A DNA stretch of 64,000 nt from Acanthochlamys bracteata (GCA_019914995.1 CM034134.1:6270463-6334462), one strand, 5' to 3'. Positions 11,911 through 24,209 are shown, counted from the stretch's first letter. Notes: generated by a model not told the origin, from the sequence alone. Program-made: numbers and translations.

Positions 11911-12129
11911 GAAAATGAGGTTGAAAAGCATTTCCAATTATCACTGAATCTTGTAGCTTCATTCTACTTTTTAGCTATGTAATTGTGATATATACTCTTG
12001 ATAGTATTGCAATAGTATTACTAATATTTACTATGTTCTAATTCTATGTAAATTACGTGAGCTAGTGATGCACTGTGCAAACCCTTGACGTAAAAAGTAT
12101 GTGAATTATAGCACTTCAAACGTGTTTTA
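11911..12129. other. Flank of copia element 1
   Basis: AT-rich, nothing recognised. Confidence 0.4.
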
Positions 12130-12262
12130 TGTTGGCGTGAGTCAACGTGTTTTAGCATTTTTTTAATTTATTTAGAACTCTTAATATTTGGTATATATGC
12201 AAACTATACATATGTAATAATATGAGTATAGAAGTATGAAATAATCTTAAAATAGATTTTCA
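12130..12262 (+). repeat. 5' LTR of copia element 1
   Basis: About 133 bp, beginning TGTTGGCGTGAGTCAAC and ending in CA four bases before the PBS. It matches the sequence around 16535-16625 and 17054-17101 once the foldback insert is removed. Confidence 0.7.
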
Positions 12263-12265
12263 TCT

Positions 12266-12276
12266 TGGTATCGAGC
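12266..12276 (+). other. Primer binding site, initiator tRNA-Met type
   Basis: TGGTATCGAGC is the copia PBS TGGTATCAGAGC with one base lost. It lies just after the LTR. Confidence 0.75.
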
Positions 12277-12814
12277 AAAAATTCAAAATTTGTCCGCCAT
12301 CATCGTGGAGAAACTACTGTGACGACCTACCTGTTTGCTATCGTGGAGAAATAATTGCATTGGTTAAAATTTACAACTACTTGATCAGATTCGAAAAATC
12401 AAAAACTTCAAACCTATACACACAAATAAAGGGGGTGGGAGCCTCGACCGCCACCGTCTCCTTCTCATCACTGCCATTGCTGTCACTGCATTCAAGGTTT
12501 TCTTTTTGGAGCGTCGCCGCCACAATCTTAAACCAGATCAAGACCGCCGCATCTCACTGCGCATTGCTGCTATTGCTCGTTGTTCCACGTTGTTACTTCT
12601 TCTCGTGGTTTGCTCGCCGATTGCTAGTCGTTGCCGCCACCCAATTGAACCATTCTATTCGAACAAAAATGAACCAGATCCAAAACTGTCGACGACCCGA
12701 CTGAGCTGAGTAAACTAGACCAAGCCAGAATTGAATCAGATCCGGCCTAACCCGATTGACTCGGCCCGTCAAAAAGAAATATTCGAAAAAAATTATTAAA
12801 AGAAAAAAATAGGA

Positions 12815-13016
12815 AGAATGGCATGTGCTTATTGTGCTAAGTTTGCCCACAAAAGAGATCCGTGTTTCAAATTCATTGAATATCTTGATTGGTGAGGAGT
12901 TGAAGAAAAATAAGAAACTCCTTAGAGAAGCACTAGTTAGTTTAGATTTTTTAACTTCAAGTAACCGAAACTGTATTCTAAATATTATTTCAGATTCTAA
13001 AAAGGATACAAGATAG
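12815..13016 (+). pseudogene. Copia 1 gag C-terminal part with zinc knuckle
   Basis: This is the nucleocapsid end of the gag polyprotein, which packages element RNA. CAYCAKFAHKRDPCFKF at about 12822 has the CX2CX4HX4C zinc knuckle spacing. The frame then changes, and a later open stretch runs to about 13013. The first half of gag, between the PBS and 12800, could not be recognised. The open frames there (12360-12709) have no gag-like motif and are AT-poor, unlike the neighbours. Confidence 0.65.
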
Positions 13017-13900
13017 ATTTTAGATTTTGGTGCCACAGACTACATGACATTTGATCCTGAAAACTTGTAGACTACAATTACTCTAGTTAGACAAAATGTG
13101 ATATATGTTAATAGAGATACTTATCTAGTGACACGTACTGAGACAGTGATGTTTTTTTACACCATCTTTATCTCTATAACATTGCTTGATTGTTCCTTAT
13201 TTATTAAATAACATGTCTATTGAGCATATCACTAAACAATTGAATTACATTATTCTATCTTATGCATATTTTTATTTATTTTAGGATATTCAGACTCATG
13301 AGATTATTCAGCATAGTACTAATAGAGAGGGCCTATATCATTCGGATGATGTCACTTTCGAAAAAGCTAATAGCATTCGTGGATCTGATATTAACAAAAA
13401 GAATAAAGTTTGACCTTGACATCGATGACTAGGTCTTTTTTCCTACTTATATCATTTATATCATCTTGATTTTTTGGCTTTAAGGAGTATGAGTCACCGA
13501 GTGCATATTTTCCTGATATAAAGAAAAATTAACTATTTTGAATTAGTACATCCGGATGTTTACGGACCCTATCCTAGTACTACAATTGCAGACATTAGAT
13601 AGTTGATGAAATTTGAAAATTTGCACTGTTATGATGTGGCGGTATGTTATGAAAAATAAAAGTGTTGTAGTGGATATTCTTAAACGATTTTATAAAATGG
13701 TACAGATCCAATTTTCTTTCCTATTCGAGTATTACATTCGGATAATAGGGGACAATACATTTTTAGCCCATTATCTTCAGTAGAAATATATTAATCATGA
13801 GACTATTTGTCCGCAAACACCACAATAAAATAGAGTGCCTAAAAAGAAGAACAGGCATACTTTGAATAGAGCTCGTATTTTATTGTTTGGTGCTTATACT
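13017..13900 (+). pseudogene. Copia 1 protease and integrase remnants
   Basis: LDFGATDYMTFDP at about 13020 matches the copia protease active site (LDSGATDHMT, with Phe for Ser). FELVHPDVYGPYP near 13540 is the start of the integrase core with its first catalytic Asp. CPQTPQ followed by NRV near 13810 and KNRHTLNRARILLF near 13850 cover the block around the last catalytic Glu. Stops are frequent and the middle of the core is poorly preserved. Confidence 0.75.
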
Positions 13901-14749
13901 CCATAATATTATTGGATAGAAGTAGTTTAATATGTAATATTGATATCTAATAAATCATATCCATCTAGGGCTTTCAATTTTAAAACCCCTCTTGAAGTCT
14001 TATCTGTATGTCAGTATATTGCTCTTTCTGTCACTTCCATCTCAGATTTTTGAATCTGTTGCATGGGTGCATTTGAGAAAAAATCAACGGAATAAATTAA
14101 ATCTATGTGCTTTGTGATGCATTTGTTGGGTACGGTTCTCATCAGAAATGTTAAGATGCTATCACCCACCATCACGTCATACTACTACAGACGTGATATT
14201 TCTTGAATCATATATGCACTTTAAAGACCCGACATCGCATTCAGATCTTTAGAGAGAGATAGAGATTAGTGAAGATCTGAATTGTCTTACTTTTGAGTTT
14301 AGTGTTTAGCTTGTTGAAAACTAAACACACACTAAAGACAGTTAGAAATAACCTTACAATGAAGACAATTAGAGACAACCAAAAAGTTATGAGTTGGTTC
14401 AGGAAGATATTGATACTACTGAATCTATGCCGAGAGAAACAGAACATGTGGAATGAAATGATATTGTGGAAGAACTCCTTCTATCTCAACTGATAGTACC
14501 CACTCAAATTTCTAGTGATATCAAGTTAAGCTCTAAAATTCAGAAAAAATAACTTTTCGATAAATTATCACATTGTGAGTAGGAATTACCAATTGCGACA
14601 TAGAAAAAATTTTGAAAAATCTCAAGAGAGATATTCACCAGAAGAAAAAGCTCCCAAATATCCTATTGTTAATCATGTGTCTTCACAGGGATTGTCACCG
14701 TCAGACAAGACTTTTATCGTCATATATCAGCTGTGACTATTTCTCCTAG

Positions 14750-15545
14750 CACTAAATAAGTCTTATCCAATTCTAAGTGGATTGAGGCTATGAATACCCA
14801 AATGGAGGCTCTTTATAAGAATATGACTTGGGACGTAGTTCCATTAACATAAACAAAGAAAGCGTTGGCTGTATGTCTTGTACACTATCAAACATCAAAA
14901 CAAATGAGGCGATCGGGAGGTACAATCCAAGTTAGTGGTTAAGGGATACTCAAAGACTTATGAGGTGGATTATCGTGAAACTTTTATATCAGTTGTAAAC
15001 ATTAATACCATCAAGGAATTAATTTCTCTAATTTGCCCTTATAGCAATTTGATATAAGGAATGTTTGTTTTGTGGTGAATTAGAAAAGAAGTTTATATGG
15101 AGCTCTCATCTGGCTATTGTGTTCCTGGAAGAACTAATTATGTCTGCAAGCTTAAAAGGCATTATGAGTTATAGCAATCTCTAAAAGTATGGTTTGGTAA
15201 GTTTAGTTAAGGATTTAGCATATATGGTTACCGATAGAGTAATGCTATCATATATTATTTTTGAAGAACCATAATGATAAGATAACTGCTTTGATAATAT
15301 GTGTTGATATTATTATTGTTACATGCAATAATACGAAAGAAATTCACAGACTTAAAGAAGTATTTAGCCTCTAAAATTGAGATAAAAGAACTTAGAGAGT
15401 TGAAATATTTTCTTGACATTGAAGCGGCAAGATGTAAAGAAGGTATTTTCTATCACAGAAAAAGTAGGTCATTGATTTGTTGTTGGGAACAGATATGTCT
15501 GATTGCAGATCAATAGATGCACGGATTGTTGAGGATCATAACACC
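14750..15545 (+). pseudogene. Copia 1 reverse transcriptase remnant
   Basis: SKWIEAMNTQMEALYKNMTW near 14776 is the conserved N-terminal block of copia reverse transcriptase. Near 15300 ICVDIIIVT stands where intact copies have the VYVDDIIVTG active site, so one of the two Asp codons is lost. IEIKELRELKYFLDIEAARC follows near 15380 and SDCRSIDARIVEDHN near 15500. Frameshifts and stops are numerous. Downstream it leads to RNase H. Confidence 0.8.
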
Positions 15546-16049
15546 CTAATTAAGTACCAACAGTTTAGAAAAAATATCTATAACTGATTGGTAGATTGAT
15601 ATACTTATCACATACTCACCATGACGTAGTCTATGTACATTGTAGCACAAGGTCTAGTTATCTAAGAATATAATTCCATGTTTTTACAGGCATATATGGG
15701 GTCAACAAGTAATTAAATTCTATTGATCAGTAACTGCAGGACTAGCTAGGAATTGAATACAAGAGATTGTTGGTGTTGTAAAACTAGATTAACTAGTAAC
15801 TACTTATACTGTTTAAGTGTTAATGCTTGTAGATAAATTGTTCTTGCCAAGCAGAGACCCAGAATGGCACTTCTTTGGACCGAGGGACCGGATGTACCCG
15901 AATAGGTACCGAACCAACTGAGCAACACGCGTCGAGTACTGGAAATCTACTAGCAAGGATAAGTGTAGATCACATGAAAGCTCTGAATAGAATTTTAAGA
16001 TATTAGAATCAGTACTAGGCAAGGAATTATTATTCAAAAAATATAACTA

Positions 16050-16534
16050 TCTGAATATAAATAAATATACAGATGCAGGCTATCTGAATAAAAATAGGCC
16101 TTCTAGATCTGGCTATTTTACATTTGTTGGTGGTAATCTAGTCACATGAAGTAGTAAGAAAAAACTGTAGTTGCTCGATCTTCCGCTGAAGTTAAATATA
16201 CAGGAACGACACATGAGTTTGTGAACTTTTATAGCTTCAAATTTTACTAACGAGGCTAGATTTCCTTCTAAGAATTCAATTAAGACTGTCGTGTGATAAT
16301 AAAATTGAAATAAATACTGCTCATAATCAAGTATAGTACGATGGCATCAAACATGTTATAGTGGAAATGACACTTCATGAAAGAAAAAGTGGATGCGAAA
16401 TTGATGACTTATCTTTTGTTCGTTTAGAAATACAGTTAGCATGCATATTGACAAAAGAGGTCTCAAATAGAATCTTTCATGACTAACTAAGCAAGTTGTA
16501 CATTGATGATTTTTAGTACCAACTTGAGAAAAAC
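16050..16534 (+). pseudogene. Copia 1 RNase H remnant
   Basis: RPSRSGYFTFVGGNLVT near 16100 matches the copia RNase H block (KSTSGYCTFVGGNLVTW). SCDNKIEINTAHNQV near 16290 and IKHVIVEMTLHERKSG near 16350 match DNKAAISIAHNPVQHDRTKH and the following EVDRHFIKEK. QLACILTKEVSNRIFHD near 16435 is the C-terminal motif. A decayed polypurine tract (CTTGAGAAAAAC) leads directly into the 3' LTR. Confidence 0.8.
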
Positions 16535-17101
16535 TATTGGCGTGATCCAACATATATGTAAGTATTTTTAGTTGTATTAAGATATTTTTTTTACTTAGAA
16601 CTCTTCATATCTATTGTGAATGGGGATTATATATATATATATATATAGGAGGGATAGAGGCAGTCCCTCTTTAGGGGCACTTCCGGGCACTCCCTTTCCG
16701 GTTTATCGCGGGGTGATCACCAAATCTAATCTCCACCTTTAGATATGAAGAATTATGAGTTAGAAACATACCTATAAAATTTCAGCTCAATCAGACCACG
16801 AATTATTCTTCGTCCGGTCACTTGATCAAGATGACAGAAATGATACTACATATATATTTTTAAGTTTTTTTACTTTCTGTTATCTTGATCAAGTGACCGG
16901 ATGAAGATGAATTCGTGGTCCGATTATGCTGAAATTTTATGAGTAGGTTTATAACTCATAGTTCTTCATATTTAACCATGAAGATTCGATTTTAATGTCA
17001 CATCGTTCATAAACCGGAAAGAGAATGCCCTATCCCTCCCCATATATATATATGTAGTTGCATGAGTATTAAAGTATGTAATAATATTGAAATAGTAATT
17101 T
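16535..17101 (+). repeat. 3' LTR of copia element 1, split by a foldback element
   Basis: TATTGGCGTGATCCAAC matches the start of the 5' LTR. The LTR sequence is interrupted inside a TA run at 16648 and resumes after 17041 with GTAGTTGCATGAGTATTAAA. The right border is approximate. Confidence 0.7.
16648..17041. mobile_element. Foldback element with long inverted arms inside a TA run
   Basis: Most of the 394 bp is two arms of about 175-190 bp in opposite orientation. GGAGGGATAG near the left end pairs with the reverse of CTATCCCTCC at the right. The pairing continues through CCGGTTTAT, ATGAAGAA, AAAATTTCAGC and GGTCACTTGATCAAGAT to a short AT-rich centre at about 16841-16865. It is bounded by TATATA runs on both sides (16628-16647 and 17042-17053). 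It has no coding capacity. Long arms and preference for a TA repeat resemble foldback and Micron-like MITEs; the superfamily is not determined. Confidence 0.85.
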
Positions 17102-17911
17102 GTGAGGATCCTAATCAAGTGTTAGCTATAAATGACCTGCTCTTCTCCTATGCACACTGGCTGGGATAAGAAAAAGTATACATGAAAATGTCCATTAACC
17201 TATTAGCTTAAGCATTTGGACTAAAAAATAAGGAATTTAAGTAAATTAATGAAGTTATCAAGTTTATGTAGTATCAAGATTAGTGGTCTTGGAGATTGTT
17301 TACCATACCAGTTAGAAAGTGATAAGAAAGTGAGTTCATAAAAAAGTGAGATTTTAGAAAGCGAAATATTAAGAATTAAGTTTATGAGAACGATTTTATA
17401 GAAGTAAACATAAAAACTTATTTGGAACTCATGTTTTGAAGAAAAACGTGAGGTACGGATACAATAAAACACAGCATCACATAACAACGTTTCCTTAAAT
17501 TAGAATCATACTAAGAAACTCCAATTTGTATTAAATCTGAAAGCATGGTTTGGAGAACAATGTAGGTATACTTGGCCCTTTGAACTTGTGAAACCTGGTC
17601 TGAAGAACTAATTCTATTGGTAGTGTCATCTACCTTATTCTAAAGACGACCTTCACATGAACTATAATGTTTATTTCTTTCACATGGCACTGCATCTTCT
17701 TCAAACTATAGAACTGTAGTCTTAATTATATAGATCAATCAAGCGTCTCACACTCACAATATCAAAAATATCATGATCTGCTAATTTGGAATGAAACCCA
17801 CACGACAACTACTCTACAATAAAGGTGTCAAATATATACAACACATATTTTCATTGGGATTTGGGGTCTCGAAGCTTTTTGAAATACATTGTGTCATTGT
17901 AAAGCTACTCG
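17102..17911. other. Intergenic, nothing recognised
   Basis: AT-rich sequence without a convincing gene. The minus-strand frame at 17221-17487 is hydrophobic but of random AT-rich composition. Confidence 0.4.
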
Positions 17912-18166
17912 GCAGTGTTCGAAAATACTTATAAAAAAAATATTTTTTGAAGTAAAAAATATTTTTTTTTATTTCAAAAAATAAATTTTATTTTTTTATT
18001 TCTAAAAAATAATAAAAATAAATAATAGTAAAATTTTACGATATATAGTTTTTTTAAATTTTTTTAAATTTTAAATAAATTCTATATAATATTAAAAAAA
18101 TAATTAAAAAATGTGAAGTTTAAAAGTTAATAAATATTTTTTTTTCCAAACTATCCCAAACGCTTC
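17912..18166. repeat. AT-rich MITE-like element
   Basis: It begins AGTGTTCGAAAATACTTATA and ends near CCAAACTATCCCAAACGCT, an imperfect inverted pair. The interior is almost pure A and T and shares AAATACTTATAAAAAAAA with the element at 21928. Confidence 0.5.
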
Positions 18167-18186
18167 GAGTCATTGCATGCCTCGCT

Positions 18187-18358
18187 GCCAATGACTCGGA
18201 CCCAGACCAAACCGTCCCGATCGACGATTTTTGGGTCGGTCTGGACGGTAAATCAATCCAGATTTATAAAAGAATCGTCTGTGCAATTAATCCGCTTCAA
18301 CCAACTTCGGCCCGCTTCAATTCGGTCGATCCGCCTGTCTAGATCAAACCGGGTTGAA
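18187..18358 (-). repeat. Copy of a GC-richer dispersed repeat
   Basis: CCAATGACTCGGACCCAGAC, CCAAACCGTC, GGTCGGTCTGGACGG, GCAATTAATCCG and CTAGATCAAACCGGG match in order the copy at 20313-20497. The copy at 57556-57732 is in the opposite orientation. It stands out against AT-rich surroundings. No coding capacity; class unknown. Confidence 0.55.
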
Positions 18359-18671
18359 TAAAATTTTAATAAATCTAATTAAAAAAAATTTAAATTGATG
18401 ACATATTTATAGCCAAAAAAATTATTAATAGCTCTATGTGGAAAAATCATATATAGTTTAGATTTTGCATTTAGATGTGATAATGCAAAAATATAATTGA
18501 TTATGTCTTATATATAAATATTAATTATTAGTGATTTTAAATTTTCTATTGTAAAATATTCAGACTCAAATATGTATACCTAAAAAAGTTGGTTATGTCT
18601 GTTTTATGATTTATCTTCTTCTAATCTCATATTTATTTTAATATTTCTCATATTTATTTTAAATTTCGTTG

Positions 18672-18865
18672 TTATTATTGCTGTTGGTGGTGGTAATGCC
18701 ATAGTGGTAATATTTTAATTTTCCTTATGATTGTTGTTGTTGTTATTGTTGATAGTAATGCCATAATAAAAATATTCTAATTTTTTACTGTGATTATTGC
18801 TGTTATTATTATTAGTATTGCCATAATGGCAGTAGATTTTTTACTGTGATTGTTATTAATATTGG
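18672..18865. repeat. Imperfect tandem repeat, about 60-bp unit, three and a part copies
   Basis: Each unit starts with a TGATTRTTGYTGTT-like trinucleotide run and holds AGTATTGCCATAATGG or a variant, then a T-rich end with TTTACTG. Units are at about 18672-18726, 18727-18790, 18791-18846 and a partial one to 18865. Confidence 0.7.
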
Positions 18866-18889
18866 TTGAAAATACTTTAATATTATTGA

Positions 18890-18985
18890 CGCAACGATTC
18901 TATCGGTTGACCCGACGGGTCAATCCGAAAACCGTGAACCGGACAGTTTTACGGTTTGATGTCCGGTTCAATTCTTACAACTATA
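18890..18985 (+). repeat. Partial copy of the GC-richer dispersed repeat
   Basis: GACCCGACGGGTCAATCCG, GTGAACCGGACAG and the end CAATTCTTACAACTATAC resemble the end TCTGCCAACTATG of the copy at 57556-57732. Confidence 0.35.
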
Positions 18986-19705
18986 CCCATATCAAAGGGC
19001 CCTGCATAAGTAGCTTCTTTTGTATTCATCAGACACTGATTAAGGTGTTCTTTAGCATTGCTTATGAGGTACTTTCTACACTCTATTTTATTTTTTATTT
19101 TTAATTAATTATTATAATATAAAATTTATTTAAAATAAACATTTTATATTGTATATTTTATTATTGCTTCTATTTATAACTATTTAAGTTAATAAAATAA
19201 TCAAATTATAAAATAAAATAATTTATAATTCTACATTTTAAGCTTAGTGGAATTATAAAATTAAATTGAATGAATATGCACGATGTTTTTGGTTAAGAGA
19301 TATAGTGAGTGCCCGTCAAAATGTGTATTACTTTTTATCTTAATCGATCTTTAGAATGTTCCAAAGAATATTTTATTTTTATCTTATGTGGTGACTGCTA
19401 AAATTTATGATTAAAAATACATATTAATATTTTAGATAACAATTTTGATAAACATAAATAGCTGACAAAACTTTGATAAAAATCTTTTTACAATCTAAAT
19501 TCATCATTAAAGAGTACCTACATAGTAATACTTTCGATAATATTATAATTTTCACCTTACATTATTTTATTAAAACATGAAAGTAAACGATTGATTATAA
19601 ATACAATATAATTTAATAATTTATAAATTATTATTGGTGTTTTTTTTTTTTGCTAAAATTTTATTATTTGGTAAGAAAAATTAGAAAAAAGTTATTGCTT
19701 GAAAA
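18986..19705. other. AT-rich intergenic sequence, nothing recognised
   Basis: Long A and T runs, no gene-like reading frame beyond chance. Confidence 0.4.
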
Positions 19706-19889
19706 AGTGGCAATTCGGATTGGTGGGTCAACTTTGTATCGATCTGGATCAATCTATTTAATAATCAGATTAAATAAGTTCAACCTTAACCGAACTTATA
19801 TATTATACTGATCAAAATTTTCAATCCTAATCCGAATTAAATTTATTTGTTTTGAGTTGAATTTTCGTATCGAGTCATATATTGCCACT
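19706..19889. repeat. Small element with inverted ends AGTGGCAAT
   Basis: AGTGGCAATTCGG at the left pairs with ATATTGCCACT at the right (184 bp apart). The interior has TCGATCTGGATC-like repeats. No clear target duplication was seen. A second GC-richer patch (19925-20010) follows but could not be assigned. Confidence 0.5.
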
Positions 19890-20312
19890 CTAGAGCTAAT
19901 GCGTTCGGACGGGAAAGAAAAAGTTTTTAATTTTTTTTACAATAAAACCGGATCGCTCCGTTAAATCGGGTTGATAGATTGATCCGAAAATTACCCGGAT
20001 CACACTAGAATTTTTTTTTAATAATTTGCTTAATAATAACTAATTTCCAACCTAAAAGAACACACTCTTGTGTCTATATTACTAAATTCAATTGTATGAT
20101 ATTGAAATATAGCAAGATTGTAACTAACAATCATGTTTGTAAAATTTGTTCTACTTTAGATTGAAAGTATATCCATATGCAATTAAGAGAAGATGATACA
20201 TGATCCAAATCTATCTCTCTTCATAGTAAACAAATACCGATCCTCCTAAGCTAAGAACACATTAAATTATAGTGCAGCAAAACAACATCAACACAGGAGA
20301 AGATTCTATAGG

Positions 20313-20497
20313 CATAGTTGGCAGATTCAGACCAAACCGTTCAGGTCGACATATAAACTGTCGATCCGGACACAAAATTGGTCCGGATCTGCAAAAAGAG
20401 AATATGTAATTAATTCAGTACGATCCGAATTGATTCAAACTATTTCTAGATCAACCTGTCGTACTGCCCGTCCAGATCAATCGAGCGGGGTTTAAAA
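20313..20497 (-). repeat. Copy of the GC-richer dispersed repeat
   Basis: It begins CATAGTTGGCAGATTCAGAC, the reverse complement of the end of the copy in the U-box gene at 57556-57732. It continues with CCAAACCGTTCAGGTCGAC, GGTCCGGATCTGCAAA and CCGTCCAGATCAATCGAGCG. Orientation is given so that TCTGCCAACTATG is the 3' end. Confidence 0.6.
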
Positions 20498-21927
20498 AAA
20501 AAAGATAAAACTTTATACAGGCTACAACGCAGCAAATCATATCGCATCAACTATATTTTCTTCTATTTTTTATTTAGATTTTGCTCTAGCTCTTCAATCC
20601 TCCGTCTCCTACTCCTCCGTTCAGCTCGGCGAAATTGAGATCACAATCGCTGCTCCTCTCTCAGGGTCAAGAGTTTGGCGAGTTCTAGATCGAGATTGAG
20701 ATCGAGGTGGTTGTTGCTGCTCCTCCTTTCCGACTACGGGTATACGTGAATTATCCTAGTTGAGCTGTCGCTTTCCTTTCCCCACATTCTTAATAAAGTC
20801 ATGTACCGTTTGTTTGTCTTCTTTTGGTTCTCCATTAATGATGTGTAACACCAGCAAGATTAACAAAAATAAGAACAACAAAATCTAAAATACTAAATAC
20901 GAAAATCTTCTTATTTTGTCCATCTTGACTATTTTTTCTTTGACGGTTCTAGCTATGTGTAGGAAATTATCCAAACATGATTTTCTAAATAGTGAGTTTT
21001 TACGAAATAAATTATTTAGAGATGATTTGTAAAAATAAATTCGTGAATGTAAATACAAAAATATAGCCACTATTGTTTTTTGGAAAAATTATGAGTTGCA
21101 AGTAAACTAAAGCACGCACATTCTGACATCTCCTTCTAACAAATTGCACACAATATTATTGACAACATTAGCAAAATTTTGTGCCTTAAGATTTGATTAT
21201 TATTGCACATTCTCTTCTTCTCATTGCAGCCTACGAAACCGAGAAAACCATAAAAAAGCCAGGGTACATCTTTGAGATCACAACAATATGAGATGAATTT
21301 TTGCCTTTTCATTTCTAAAGTAAGTCTACTCTTTAGGACATTTTTCACAACATTAAAAATAACTTTCAGCAATTTAGAACCACCTCATACAGCATTAGAT
21401 GATCAAATTATCCCATGTATGCTGGATTTAACTCATCACTCCATATTATAAAATCATGACCTTGGTGCACGATTGAAGATCAAGATGAGCTCCTGTTTAT
21501 GCACGCAGGAAGTAAATTTTTTCAGCCAAAAAATTATTTTCAGTTAATTTTAAGTGAATTTATATTTAATTTTATAAATTTATTCTTATAAATTTACTTC
21601 AGATTTATTTATTATAATCTTTTTCTCTACAAAATTATTTTTAAAAACTCACTTTTTCACAAATAAACATGCCCAAATAAAAAGATTTGCATAGAGATTC
21701 CGTAATGGTAAAATGCTCAAGTTAAAATTGATTATTAGCTTGTCACTTAAACATTACGTGCTAAGCGGTATCAAGTTTAAAAGAGACCTTCATTTTTAAT
21801 CTTACACATCATTGATCTGAGGGTTATACCAAGAAAATCTTAAAAAAATTGTTCTAGTGTGCTTCTGTTTGAAAAAGGCTCACATATCCAGGGTACCATT
21901 AAGATCCATTAAATACAAAGAACACTA
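20498..21927. other. Intergenic; one CT- and GC-richer patch, otherwise nothing recognised
   Basis: The stretch 20575-20765 is pyrimidine-rich with TCCTCCGTCTCCTACTCCTC and a GAGATCGAGATTGAGATCGAG-like repetition, and looks like a 5' UTR or leader. No reading frame or partner exon could be found, so no gene is called. Confidence 0.35.
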
Positions 21928-22147
21928 TTGGGTATTTAAAAATACTTATAAAAAAAACTTTTTTAAATAAATGATATTTTTATTTTATTTTTTATCTTAG
22001 AACTAAAAATAAATAATATAAAATTTTATAATATAAAATTTTTTTATTATTTTTTAATAGTAAATAAATTCTATAAAATTTTATAAAAAAATTATTAAAA
22101 ACTTAAAATTAAAAAAGTGATAATTGTTTTTCTATCCAAACAGCCCC
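21928..22147. repeat. AT-rich MITE-like element
   Basis: Left end GGGTATTTAAAAATACTTAT, right end CTATCCAAACAGCCCC, an imperfect inverted pair. The interior is nearly all A and T and holds TATAAAATTTTATAATATA. Same family look as the element at 17912. Confidence 0.5.
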
Positions 22148-23740
22148 TGCAACCAAATTGATGTTTATTTGTATGACCGAAACCTTGTAGGTCCATTTAA
22201 CTGCAACAATCATTAACATAAATAATTTTCTAAGTTGAATGCATGTAAGACAAGACCGAAGAGCAGTAGACGAGCATTCAATATGGGAATTTGTTTCAAA
22301 TGTTGGTATTCTTATTTTTTTTATCAAATTTTAAATTCTGAACGGTTTTTATGTTTCAATTATATAAAAAATTTAAAATTTTATTTTCATATGTGGAACT
22401 CTAATTCTAACTTTTTTATTTACACACTTTCTAATATAATTATATTTTTTAATTTTCAACATACTTTCAAAATCTATTGAAATACAAATACTGAACTTCA
22501 CTTCTATTTTATTTTTTAAAAAATTCTACTTTTTATTTTTTATTTTTACAAAACTCAATTACGAACATTTGAAATATGTACTGACATGTGTTACTACTTG
22601 AATCTCAGTAACTTTACCCAAAAAAAAACAACAAAATATTCTATTCTCAGAAGGTCTTTTGCTATGAACTTAAGTTATTATTATCATAAATACGTAGCTG
22701 AATCTAAGTTAACAAATTGGAATTAAAGAATTGAATATTGAACTTATGCATAAAAGAGTGTAGATTCAGAATGAAAACATTTTTGTTTTCAATTTCTGTT
22801 TTTCGTTGTAAGAACTTTGAATACAAGACACTAGTTGTACGTATAGAAACCTTTTAAGAACAAAATTAATAAACCGAAAATCAAAGGGCTGGCTCTTTCT
22901 TTTTGTCCTTACAATTTTTCTTTTTCCTTTCTTTTGCTATGTTATTTTGGCTTTTGATTTAACATACCAAGCAAGTATTTTTTGCCCCTTGCAGCTTTTG
23001 AGTATCTTCACTGAAGAAGAATTATTTGGCAATAATTTGAGTAGCATGCAAAGTAGAAACAAAGAGAGTACTATTCATTATTATGTACCATATTTCATGA
23101 GCAGATGACAAGATATATTTACCCGTGCTTCTAAATGCTTATTTTTATTTTTTATTTTTCAAATTATATTTTTAGATTTTTTAATTTAAAACTATAAATA
23201 AATTATACATCATAAAAATTTTATATATATAATTTTTTTAATTTTTGAAAGATAATTTTATTTTTAAAAAATGACAATGAACTTTGACGATGTATGGTTT
23301 TTGTTTTAAGAAAAGAAAAAAAGAAACCGTAAAGATTGCTCAAAACAGTTACTACAAACTTAGAAGCTTGGGTAGCACTTTCGTAATTTTCATTACTTTT
23401 TCTTCGTAGCGCAGACATTCTCAACCAAGTTAATTGATATAACATACACATGAAAGATCAGAATTACAAAGTAAAAGTCCAATTTCTTTTGGTCGACTTT
23501 GATAAAATTTATTTCAAACACTCGTAAAAATACTTCAGAATAGGATGACAATGCATGTTTCTTCAAACAAAGTATTTTTTTCTCAATTAAAATTGGTATA
23601 AATAAACTTTGAAAATAAGTCTTTTTATTCTAATACCTTATTTAAAAGTTTGTTCAAGTCGAAATTTAAACTATTGCATGGAGTTCTCCAATAAATGCAA
23701 GAAAAAATTTAAACAATATATCATTTATATTTCTATATTA
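22148..23740. other. AT-rich intergenic sequence with a MITE-like scrap
   Basis: About 23125-23280 has the same AT-rich core as the nearby MITE-like elements. Nothing else was recognised; short open frames here have AT-driven composition. Confidence 0.4.
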
Positions 23741-23984
23741 GGGTACGTTGGAAGTGTTATGAAATCAATTTTTTGTGTAAAGAAGGAAATTTAAAAATAC
23801 TTTAGAAACCCACTTTATATTTTTAATAAAAAATAATAAAAAATAAAAAATAACAAATTTTATGACATTTTTAGTATTTTCAAAATTTTACATAAGCACT
23901 GTAGAATATTATAAAAGATTTATTAAAAAATTGAAACGAAAATTTTAAATGAAACACACTCCAAATGCAATCCCAAACGGTGCC
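23741..23984. repeat. MITE with inverted ends, TTA/TAA flanks
   Basis: Left end GGGTACGTTGGAAGTG and right end CAATCCCAAACGGTGCC form an imperfect inverted pair. They are flanked by TTA before and TAA after. Length is 244 bp. The ends and target size fit a Tourist-like (PIF/Harbinger) MITE, but the two flanking triplets are not identical. Confidence 0.55.
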
Positions 23985-24209
23985 TAAGTTTTTAACTGTT
24001 TTAACATGCATGTTTATGTATAAATATGTATGATACATGACAACATAGATATTGTATTTTGTAGTTAAATCCAATTGCACACTATTTATATGAACCAATG
24101 CAAAGATTCAAGGCTTACAGGTAATTTAAAAATTCGAACTCAAGATATAATTCATACTAATTAACACTAAGAATTTTAACATTGAAGTTAGATGTCATAG
24201 ACGTGGAAA

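Larger units (their letters stand above)
12130..17101 (+). mobile_element. Ty1/copia retrotransposon 1, decayed, short LTRs, foldback inserted in 3' LTR
   Basis: The order LTR, PBS, gag zinc knuckle, protease, integrase, reverse transcriptase, RNase H, LTR is that of copia. The 5' LTR (12130-12262) and 3' LTR (16535-17101) share TTGGCGTGA, TTTAGAACTCTT and GAGTATNAAGTATG blocks. The 3' copy is longer only because it holds a 394-bp foldback element. Every coding domain carries stops or frameshifts, so this is an old copy. No target duplication could be confirmed at the ends. Confidence 0.85.

Noticed and set aside
12360..12709. Two overlapping frames (114 and 67 residues) after the copia 1 PBS
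   Set aside because: They sit where gag should begin but show no gag motif; GC-richer leader sequence explains the openness.
20575..20765. Possible 5' UTR of a gene
   Set aside because: CT- and GC-rich but no coding continuation or splice partner was found on the plus strand.
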